Below the pieces are notes generated by a model that was not told where the DNA came from, made no database searches, and was given only the letters and a program-made list of their open reading frames with translations. From contig JALGPY010000003.1 of NCBI GenBank assembly GCA_023055425.1, positions 19,527,001 through 19,591,000 on the forward strand: 64,000 nt of DNA, in the 5' to 3' direction. Below are positions 55,161 through 64,000 of this stretch, in pieces (position 1 is the first letter of the stretch; each line of letters begins with the position of its first letter). The stretch comes from Linanthus parryae. Lineage: Eukaryota; Streptophyta; Magnoliopsida; Ericales; Polemoniaceae. The translations under genes and the position numbers were made by a program.

Positions 55161-58100
55161 ATGGCAAACAACTCATCGAGTTCACAACATTCCCTACGAT
55201 CTGTCCTTGAGAAGGACAAGCTCTCTGGAACCAACTTTCTCGATTGGTACAGAAACTTGAGAATTGTTCTCAACCAAGAAAAAAAGTTGTACGCAATAGA
55301 GGAGCATGTTCCAGAAGGTCCAGAGAATCAGACACCTGCTGCCTTAAAGGCGTATCAAAAGCGTGTTGATGACGCTAATGATGCGGCCTGCCTAATGCTT
55401 TGCACCATGACCTCTGAGCTTCAGAAGCAACATGAGAACATGAATGCTGTCGATATGATCGAACATCTAAAGCAGCTCTTCCAAGAGCAGGCGAGGGTAG
55501 AGAGGTATGAGGTCTCAAAGGCACTGTTCAAATGTCATCTGGCAGAAGGGAACCCGGTGGGACCCCATGTACTCCGAATGATCGGGTACTTGGAGAATCT
55601 CGCCCGGCTTGGGTTCCCGGTCGGCCAAGAGTTGGCAACCGATCTCGTGTTGCAATCGTTGCCCGAGAGTTATGGACAGTTCATTATGAACTATAACATG
55701 AACGAGATCGTTAAACCACTGCCAGATTTGCTCAACATGTTGAGGACGGCTGAACAGAGCATCAATAAGGGTAAGGGCAAGGCCATTATGATGGTGCATA
55801 AAGGAAAGGGCAAAAAGTTTGCATCTTCCTCCAAGGGCAAAGGCAAGTCAGTTGCAAAGTCCAAGGAACAAGCCCTTAAGCCTATTGGTGCCATTGCCAA
55901 GGTCGTGACTAAGGGTGAATGTCACTACTGTAGTCAACCTGGACACTGGAGGAGGAACTGCCCAAAATATCTGGAGGACAAGAGGCTTGGAATAGTGATT
56001 CCACCACCACCAGGTATTTTTGTTGTAGATGTCAATTTAACTGTCTCTACATCATGGGTATTAGATACTGGATGTGGATCTCATATTTGTCGAAATATGC
56101 AGGATCTAAAGAGAAGTAAAAGATTGGCTAAAGGGGAGGTAGATCTGCGCGTTGGGAATGGAGCAAAGGTTGCTGCGTTGGCCATAGGCGTGTGCGAGCT
56201 ATCTCTGCCTTCAGGATTAGTTTTAGAATTAAATAATTGCTATTTTGTGCCTGCTATGAGCAGAAACATTATTTCTATTTCTTGTTTGGACAAGGAAGGT
56301 TTTATTATTTCAATAAAGAACAATTGTTGTTCCTTTTATTTGAATAATATTCACTATTTTAGTGCGCAATTATTTAATGGACTTTATGTCCTTGATCTAA
56401 GCAATCCTGTCTACAACATTAATACCAAGCGGATTAAAATAAACGATTTAAATCCTGCTTATTTATGGCATTGTCGCTTAGGCCACATAAATGAGAAACG
56501 TGTATCTAGACTCCATAAGGATGGATTACTAGACTCATTTGATTTTGAATCATATGAGACATGTGAGGCTTGTTTATTGGGAAAAATGACAAAGTCCCCT
56601 TTCAATAAGAAAGGTGAGAGGACTAGTGAGCAATTGGCGCTCATACATACCGATGTGTGTGGGCCATTTGCCACGCCTGCCAGGGGTGGTTATATCTACT
56701 TCATTACGTTTACTGATGATTACAGTAGATATGGATTTGTGTACCTTATGAGGGCAAAATCCGAATCCTTTGAAGTGTTCAAAGAATTCAAGAATGAAGT
56801 AGAGAAGCAACTTGGCAAAAGTATCAAGGCTCTACGATCGGATCGTGGAGGAGAATACTTAAGCCAAGAGTTTGACGACTATCTTAGAGAGTGTGGGATC
56901 GTGTCCCAACTCACTCCACCCGGAACGCCACAATGGAATGGCGTGTCCGAGAGGAGGAATCGAACCCTATTGGATATGGTTCGGTCTATGATGTGTCAAA
57001 CCGATCTTCCATTATCATTTTGGGGCTACGCTCTATTAAGTGCAGCTTTCACCATTAACCGTGTTCCATCTAAATCAGTCATGAAGACACCATATGAGAT
57101 GTGGAGTGGGAGGCGTCCCACATTGTCGTTCATGAGGATTTGGGGCTGTGATGTCTATGTAAAACGTTTACAATCAGACAAGCTAGGGCCTAAATCGGAT
57201 AAGTGTAAGTTTGTGGGGTACCCTAAGGAAACTAAGGGATACTACTTCTACAATCCAACCGAGAACAAAGTGTTTGTTGCTCGGACCGGCGTGTTTCTAT
57301 AAAGAGAGTTTGTCTCTAAAGAAGCAAGTGGGAGGAATGTAGAACTTGAAGAAGTCCAAGAACCACAAATTACAGAACCGATTATGGAACATGAACAGGA
57401 ATCACAAGCAGTTGTGGAGCCACCTGTTCAGGTAACACAAGAGCTTCGTAGATCTAGTAGAGTGCGCCAGGAACCCGAGAGGTACGGACTTCTCGTAACT
57501 GATTCCGGTGACACGATGCTCATAGATGATGAGCCTACTACCTATGAGGAAGCCATGAATGGCCCAGACTCGCAGAAGTGGCTTGAAGCCATGAGATCCG
57601 AGATGGAATCCATGTATACCAACAAAGTATGGACTTTGGTGGAACCACCTGATGGGGCGCGACCCATAGGGTGCAAGTGGGTCTTCAAGAAGAAGATCGA
57701 CATGGATGGTAATGTGATTACCTATAAGGGCCGATTGGTGGCTAAAGGATTCAGGCAGATTCATGGTATTGACTATGATGAAACCTTTTCACCAGTCGCA
57801 ATGACCAAATCCATCCGAATCCTACTTGCGATTGCAGCGTACTACGACTATGAGATTTGGCAGATGGATGTCAAAACAGCATTCCTTTATGGGAATCTCC
57901 TCGAGGATGTGTATATGATACAGCCGGAGGGTTTTGAGGATCCAGAGCAAGCCAACAAAGTCTGTAAGCTGCAACGATCCATTTATGGATTAAAGTAAGC
58001 TTCTAGGAGTTGGAATCGACGTTTTGATGAAGTGGTCAAAGAGTTTGGCTTCATCAGAAACGAAGATGAGTCTTGTGTCTACAAGAAGGTTAGTGGGAGC

Positions 58101-59111
58101 TCTGTAGCTTTTCTGGTCTTGTATGTGGATGACATACTACTCATTGGAAACGACATTCCCATGCTGCAATCTGTGAAAGATTGGCTAGGAAAGTGTTTCT
58201 CAATGAAGGACTTAGGGGAAGCAGCCTATATACTCGGTATAAAGATCTATAGAGATAGATCTAAGAGGTTGCTAGGCCTAAGTCAGAGTACATATATTGA
58301 CAAGGTGTTGAAGCGGTTCAACATGCAAGATTCCAAGAAGGGATTCTTGCCCATGTCACATGGAATCACTCTTTCGAAGAGTGGATGTCCTTCCAATGAG
58401 ATTGAGAAGGAACGCATGAGTAGGATTCCCTATGCCTCGGCCATAGGATCGATCATGTACGCCATGATATGTACTAGACCAGATGTGTCATATGCCTTGA
58501 GTATGACAAGCAGATACCAATCCAATCCGGGTGAGAGTCACTGGATTGCTGTCAAGAACATCCTAAAGTACTTGAGAAGAACTAAGGATGCTTTCTTGAT
58601 GTTTGGCGGTGAGGAAGAGTTGCGTGTAAGGGGTTACACTGACGCAAGCTTCCAAACCGATAGAGATGACTTTAGATCACAGTCGGGATATGTGTTTTGC
58701 CTAAATGGAGCAGCGGTGAGCTGGAAGAGTTCCAAGCAAGAGACGGTAGCTGATTCTACAACAGAGGCTGAGTACATTGCTGCAAATGGCGCAGCAAAGG
58801 AGGCTGTTTGGATCAGAAAGTTTGTTTCTGAACTTGGTGTGGTCCCTAGCATTGCGGATCCAGTGGAGTTGTTCTGTGACAACACTGGGGCGATCGCGCA
58901 ATCAAAGGAACCCAGATCGCACCAGAAGTCCAAGCATGTGCTCAGGAAGTTTCATCTGATTCGAGATATTATCGATAGAGGAGACGTTCGGATATGCAAG
59001 ATTCCTACAGATGATAATCTGTCAGACCCGCTTACGAAGCCTCTCACGCAGTGGAAGCATGAAGGGCACACTAGAAGTATGGGCATACGAGATGCGCCAG
59101 ATTGGCTCTAG
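55161..59111 (+). pseudogene. Element B gag-pol polyprotein (two nonsense codons)
   Basis: ATG at 55161 (MANNSSSSQHSLRSVLEKDK); the open frame reaches back to 55131 without another ATG. Full length would be 1316 codons. Order: gag (LSGTNFLDWYRNLRIVLNQE; about residues 1-245), zinc knuckle C254-C257-H262-C267, protease DTG with Asp 302, pre-integrase HCRLGH...CEAC, integrase triad Asp 498, Asp 561, Glu 597 (D,D35E), RVT_2 with YVDD at Asp 990/991, and RNase H with GYTDASF, TTEAEYIAA and FCDNTGAIAQ. Stops are TAA at 57300-57302 (codon 714, Glu in A) and TAA at 57996-57998 (codon 946, Gln in A), both single-base changes. All catalytic residues I can place are intact. The first stop would yield gag, protease and integrase without RT. 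Functions: particle assembly, maturation, integration and cDNA synthesis. Confidence 0.95.
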
Positions 59112-59125
59112 TGCAAGTGGGAGAC
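59110..59125 (+). promoter_or_regulatory. Element B polypurine tract
   Basis: AGTGCAAGTGGGAGAC overlaps the gag-pol stop codon and directly precedes the 3' LTR; primes plus-strand cDNA. Confidence 0.85.
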
Positions 59126-60558
59126 TGTTGGAATAGATTCCCTAGAGGCAATCTAGTTTAGTATGAATTTGTAATTGGCTAGAAATTCATTTATTATTTA
59201 TTGGATATTTAATATAATGAAGTCCTTAGATTTACAATTGTGTTGTTTATCTTAAATATCCCTAGTCAAGTATAATGATTAAATGGGACAATCATCTATA
59301 GACTAGTATGGGGTTGGATTGATATGGAGATATCACGATCCAACACATAGGTGTGCATTACGGAATGTTGCACTGGATTGACCCATTACCGAGAAGGCTA
59401 CATACACGTTATGTTGAGTCACAAGTGCTTCTCGGGTACAATGGTATTGTCATCCTTAGACTTGAAGTCACTAGATATTCTAGTTGTGGATCATTGTGAT
59501 CTTGGTAGCGTTAAACGCTACACCGTAACTGGGTAGTTATAAAGGCGTGTACTGGATACAATGAGAAGCAAGCTTAGAGATCGTAGTGGACGTAGAGAGG
59601 ATTTGCCCCTCCCACATAACGGGAGCAAATATCCAAGGCCACTCGAAGGATAGTGCTTATAGAATGTCTGGCCAGACTCAAATAAATCAATATATGGGAT
59701 ATTGATGTTATTTGCACGAATAAGGCTATTCCATGGATCGAGAAACTAGGGATTGGATATACGAGTGTGACTTGTATGTCTCGTGTCCAATCCGGATATG
59801 GAGGCAAAGGGATGAGACAATTACTTGTACAAGGTTGTCTAGATGACTATTCTATTAGTTGGCTAGAATGGATGTTTTGCTAGAAACCGCTCCATATTAG
59901 CAAATAGTTGCTACCAACTAGATAGAACCTATGGGGTCACACGCTATATAGAGTTGTACTAGATTTGGGAATTAATTAATTGGATTAATTAATTAGAAGA
60001 ATCACTTTGCAAACCCTTGCAAACTTAGTAGGGACTAATATGCAAGAAGGGACTAAATTGAATTCTAGTAGGACTAGAATAAGTCCTTTAGGTAGTTAAC
60101 AAGGAGTTGTTGGACTATATAAAGGACCCTCCTTCCTTCCTTCCTTACCTACACAACTTATGCTCTAAAGAGAACATAACAAGAGTAGGAGAGAAAAGGA
60201 GAGAGAGAGCAAGCAACAAGAGGGACGCCGCCCCCTTGCCGCCGCCCACTCGTCCCCGACGCCACAAGAGGGCCGAGCCCCCTTTTGTGCCTCGTTTTGC
60301 GTGATTCCTTCACCCTCCTTTCATTCCGGGCTAGCACCAAGGAGATTGGAGATCTAGGAACAACTCTAGGCGTGGATCAACTATAGAGAACGTGACACTA
60401 TTCGCGTTTGAAGTCATCAAGGAGAACCCAAAGGTGTGTTTATGATTTCTTACCTTTACTATCGTTATGCATCTAGACTTGTGATCCTTGGAGGGTTTTG
60501 CATGGTTGTTTGTTTGATTATGCTTCCGTTTGCGCGATCCATGAATCAAAACCCTACA
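59126..60558 (+). mobile_element. Element B 3' LTR
   Basis: 1433 bp, ends AAACCCTACA followed by the target duplication ACCAC. From about 60106 to its end it is identical to the 5' LTR as far as I can see; all differences fall in the first 1 kb. Confidence 0.95.
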
Positions 60559-60563
60559 ACCAC

Positions 60564-61138
60564 TCCATATTAGCAAATTGTTGCTACCAACTAGATAGAA
60601 CCTATGGGGTCACACGCTATATAGAGTTGAACTAGATTTGGGAATTAATTAATTGGATTAATTTATTAGAAGGATCACTTTGCAATACCTTGCAAACTTA
60701 GTAGGGACTAATTTGCAAGGAAGGGACTAAATTGAATTCTAGTAGGACTACAATAAGTCCTTTAGCTAGTTGGCAAGGATTTGTTGGACTATATAAAGGA
60801 CACTCCTTCCTTCCTTCCTACACTTATGATTCAATTGATCATAACTTGAGTGGGAGAGAACAAAAGGAGAGAGAGCAAGCAAGCAAAGGAGCCGCCGCCC
60901 CCCTTGATCGCCGCCCCCTTCCCGTCGGCCCACAAGGAAGCCGAACCTCCTTGTTTCGGTCTCGTTTTGCGTGATTCTTCTTTCTCTTCCTCTTTCCAGG
61001 CTAGCACCGAGGATTGGAAGATCTATAAATCAACTCTAGGCGTGGATCAACTATAGAGAAAGTGACACAATTCGCGTTTGAAGTCATCAAAGGAGAACCC
61101 TAAGGCGTGTTAATAGATTTCTTCCTTCACCATCGTTA
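60564..61138 (+). mobile_element. Element A 3' LTR, second part
   Basis: Resumes TCCATATTAGCAAATTGTTG where 52040 left off and parallels 39504-40080 of A's 5' LTR up to CCATCGTTATGTCT. There it is cut by the gypsy element; the last part of this LTR is outside the window. The frames 60732-61056 are LTR sequence, not genes. Confidence 0.9.
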
Positions 61139-63091
61139 TGTCTAGTTCGTTCGAATCCCAAGTATAGGATATCGCCACAAGTAGTACCCGAGTAAGAACG
61201 GGGTCGATTTCCACAAGGATTGGGAAAGAGAATAAACACTCTAGAGTCAACTAGTAAACTAAGCAACTAGCTAAAAATTAAAAGGCAAATTTCTCATAGG
61301 CTTTATAGCTAGCCAAGCTTCGAAATCCACCAAGAGAAACTTGATGGAGCAAGGATTTTGTTTAACAATTTAAAGAAACTAAGCAAATACTTAAAGAGAA
61401 TCTAAAACTTGAAAATAGTTTGTAGGATTGAGAAAAATAGTTGGTCTTAGTTGAATCATCTAGGAGTGTTGTACATGAATCCAACACCCAAATGATATTA
61501 CAAGGAGATGTGTGGATTCTAATGTCAAATCCAAGTATGATTCATGAGGAACACTAGTGGAATCCAAAACTAAGTTGTATCAACTATCAAGTATGTGTAT
61601 TCAAGCATGAATCCACAAACAAGATGAAGCTACAAATCGGATTTGTATTTCAACACTTGTTGAATCATGAATCACAAGAGGAACTTCTCAACTCATTGAT
61701 TTTAACAATTGAATCCACACCCAACACACCTAGATTCTTCAACTTCAACCAACAACAAACTTAGATACTCATGTCTAAGAGAGAAACACAAGAGATATCA
61801 AGCATATTCATGAACATTCTCATTCAATTCAAGTTCCAACTCAAGAATACACAAGTTATTCTCCAATTTCAACTCAAAATGATGAACAAAGTCACTAATA
61901 CTTGATTCGAACTACTAAATTTGATTCCAAGCTACAATAAATCAACTACTAATAGCCAAGTAACCCAAAATCATTAACTAAAAGTAGCCAAGTAACCCAA
62001 AAAATGAAGAACAAACTAAGAACAATGAAGAACACTATGAAGAACAACCTTGAATCTAACCCAACTCTTCCCTTAGGTGTTCTTGGCTCCGAATTTGCTC
62101 AAAACGAGCACGGAATCACCAAGAACTACCCAGAAATTGGCCAAGGCCGAGAGAGAAGAGAGAGAGGCAAGGGTTTGTCTTAGAAATTTCGTGAGGTGAG
62201 AGAGAGGTTCTTCAATCTTCAAGTTCGGCTTATATAGGCGGTTGGGAAGGGTTTCTTGGCCTCCAAGGATGAATCCCCACCCTCCAATTCATCCCAATCC
62301 ATCTCTATCATTGATTTTTGGAACATTCATGAACCCTAGGTCGAATTGGGGCTTTTTGATTTTCTTTGTCTTGTGCCGAATTGAGAGGATATATAGGTAG
62401 AGCTCGGTCTTAGGAGCGTTTAGGGACCAATTTTAGCCAATTTGGTGAAGAATTGAGGTCGGGGTGAAGCTTTGAAGAGCTTGGGCGAAGCAACCATGGA
62501 GGAGAACGTGGGTTTCTTCATTGTGGCGTCGGGTAGAGAGAGAGGGGGATGCGTGCTGTGTAAAATTTCGGTTGAATTGCACTTTGGGCCCCACTTGTTT
62601 GTTGGGGGCTTTAAAATGCTCCCTTGCATGTAGTTTTAAGGCATAAGGACCCCCCAACCGCTAGAAAATCTTCAAAATAGCTATTTATAACTTTGCAAAA
62701 CTCCAATTACGCCCCAATTCCGTTAAAATGACTTCAAGCAAGCCCCTTTGATGTAACTTTGGCCTTTTAACTTGGTTTGTCTTCAATCTTGGCCTCTAAC
62801 TTCCATTTTCTTCTCACTTTGGGCCCTTAAGTCTTCAAGTTAGGCGCTTATAATTCCTTCTTCATGTCTCTTAGCCCTCCAACTCTCTTTACTCCATAAT
62901 TTAAGCTCTCCCAAGCTAGCCTCTAGTACTCCAAAGCATGTATTTGCCTACAAAACAAGCTAAAAGCAACCAAAACTACGAAAACAAGCATAAGTCTAGA
63001 AAGAGAGATAAAATAGATAAATTACACATATTAGCAAGTTATGAAGAGTTCCTTAACATACTAAAATATGAAATTTTAAGTCGTTAACGCA
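61139..63091 (-). mobile_element. 3' LTR of a gypsy element, probably Tat/Athila type
   Basis: On the minus strand the LTR starts TGCGTTAACGACTTAAAAT (at 63091) after a G-rich polypurine tract. It has a TATA box CCTATATAAG (opposite 62229-62238) and towards its end has AATCCTTGTGGAAATCGACC and TACTCGGGTACTACTTGTGG (opposite 61175-61222). That U5 form is typical of Tat/Athila-type gypsy LTRs. It ends near 61139-61144 with TAGACA next to element A's LTR. About 1.95 kb. Frames at 62420-62657 are not recognised. Confidence 0.65.
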
Positions 63092-64000
63092 CCCCCAACT
63101 AGCCTTTTGCTCGTCCTCGAGCAAAGAGAGCGATAATTAAATTTTTTAAGAACCAATCATGAGAGACACACACTCAACTAGACAAGGCTTGACTCAATTC
63201 TAAATTAGACTCAAATATTTACAAAAACGCACACACACATTATCTATCCTAAGTGAGAACTCAAAGAAATAAAATACTAAGAGATACTAGCTAATTTTTT
63301 TTTTTTATTTATTTTTTTTTGGTGGGGGAAAAAGAAGAATGCATAAATGTCTCCTCAAATAAATTCTCAAAGTCCAAGAAGATTGAGAAAGAAGCCTATG
63401 GACGTCTAAGCATATACTCATACAAATGTGGGCGGTGTTTGGTAGACGGTGACTCATGCGAACCACAAAACTTGTTAAATTAAGTCCAATTTGGGAGAAA
63501 GTATGCCTTCAAAAATAAGGATCACAAGAAACGAGACATTCTCATACTTATTCAAAAGCACCCATGTAGGATGGACTTCCAAAGCTTTGAACAAAAATTT
63601 TTAAGAAGGGGAGATGTGGTTGTGGGCTTGTATGATCCTTTTGTGAATTTTTGGTAGATGGAGCGATTTATCATAATTTCATTTTTTTTTATTTAACCTC
63701 AAATCCAAGGGTATCCAAGACCCACAAAGAAATAGAGGAATATACAAGAGAGTGGGCTTTTTAAGCTAAACCAATGGAGCTATCTAGGTGGTGACGTAAC
63801 ATTATCCCCGGACACCCCTCTATTTCTTAGACATCGCATGGGGTGTCATTGGTAACCACCACTCCAATGGGCTACAAGTTTCCACCGCAAAAACGAATAG
63901 AGTAAAATCTTTTTGTGAAGTTCAAATAGCTTTAGAAAATGCACCCTTTATCAAAAGTAGAAGACGTCAAAGTTTATGTGATCAACTTAGCTTGAAGGAC
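63092..64000 (-). other. Polypurine tract and untranslated 3' region of the gypsy element
   Basis: The minus strand reads AGTTGGGGG (63092-63100), preceded by TTTGCTCGAGGACGAGCAAA (63106-63125). The phrase 'aggacgagcaaaagnctagttggggg' is characteristic of the region before the 3' LTR of non-chromovirus gypsy elements. The rest to the window edge is AT-rich without a reading frame, consistent with the long untranslated region between pol and 3' LTR in these elements. Confidence 0.6.

Larger units (their letters stand above)
52041..60558 (+). mobile_element. Angela-like copia element B, nearly intact, nested in LTR of A
   Basis: A complete element of 8.52 kb with the target duplication ACCAC (52036-52040 and 60559-60563). 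LTRs are 52041-53475 and 59126-60558; PBS 53477-53489; leader to 55160; one gag-pol frame 55161-59111; polypurine tract 59110-59125. Between the LTRs I count 7 substitutions and one 2-bp indel in about 1433 bp (0.5%). It is therefore by far the youngest element here. Only two nonsense codons separate it from a full coding frame. Confidence 0.95.
38849..61138 (+). mobile_element. Angela-like copia element A (host of element B)
   Basis: The 5' LTR is 38849-40157; the interior is 40158-51275; the 3' LTR is 51276-52040 and 60564-61138, split by element B (52041-60558 plus the duplicated ACCAC). The left target site is probably AACAC (38844-38848); the right one would lie beyond the window because the 3' LTR is cut again near 61138. 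The interior is 11.1 kb against 5.65 kb in B, and the excess is two extra copies of a 2.73-kb block. Many stops, frameshifts and active-site changes; dead. Confidence 0.9.

Overview
This is nuclear DNA of a flowering plant, probably a dicot, though the sequence does not fix the species. It looks like a gene-poor, repeat-rich stretch (pericentromeric or intergenic). I found no intact host gene, no tRNA or rRNA gene and no bacterial-type feature. Almost everything recognisable is a retrotransposon, usually broken and often nested inside another. Lineage names (Angela/BARE, SIRE, Tekay/Del, Tat/Athila) rest on LTR ends, PBS/PPT sequences and protein motifs that I recognised by eye, not on database searches.

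Layout, left to right. 1-1060 is a decayed Ty1/copia gag-protease piece. 1213-3314 is a 5'-truncated L1-type LINE with an RNase H domain and a poly-A tail. 3315-6288 is a non-coding minus-strand LTR element: its 260-bp LTR is at 6029-6288, and its interior carries a decayed array of about 25 short hairpins (4020-5342), many with the same TTCAG loop. 6402-17186 is a second L1-type LINE split by two solo LTRs of about 3.7-3.8 kb in opposite orientation (6830-10547 and 11061-14864), each flanked by a 5-bp target duplication, and by an unidentified 1-kb segment. 17187-17514 is the 3' tail of another copia element. 18176-23092 is an old Angela-like copia remnant, cut by a minus-strand gypsy element with Tekay/Del-like LTRs (23093-38848). 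That gypsy LTR is in turn interrupted by a SIRE-type copia element (25605-35594, minus strand) that lacks its integrase core.

38849 to about 61138 is Angela-like element A. Its 5' leader-gag-protease-partial-integrase block (about 2.73 kb) is present three times in tandem. Its 3' LTR is interrupted at 52040/52041 by element B (52041-60558), a younger, nearly intact member of the same family. B's two LTRs differ by only 7 substitutions and one 2-bp indel, and its single gag-pol frame has two nonsense codons. The same 3' LTR of A is cut again near 61138 by a minus-strand gypsy element (Tat/Athila-like LTR 61139-63091) that runs off the window.

Order of events that can be inferred: LINE, then solo LTRs; old Angela remnant, then gypsy; gypsy, then SIRE and element A as independent insertions; A, then B and the terminal gypsy. 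The features I find most unusual are the TTCAG-loop hairpin array, a covarying hairpin about 280 nt downstream of the primer-binding site in the Angela-like elements, a palindrome (core TCAAGGCCTTGA) scattered about 20 times through the SIRE element including its coding region, and the internal triplication of element A.
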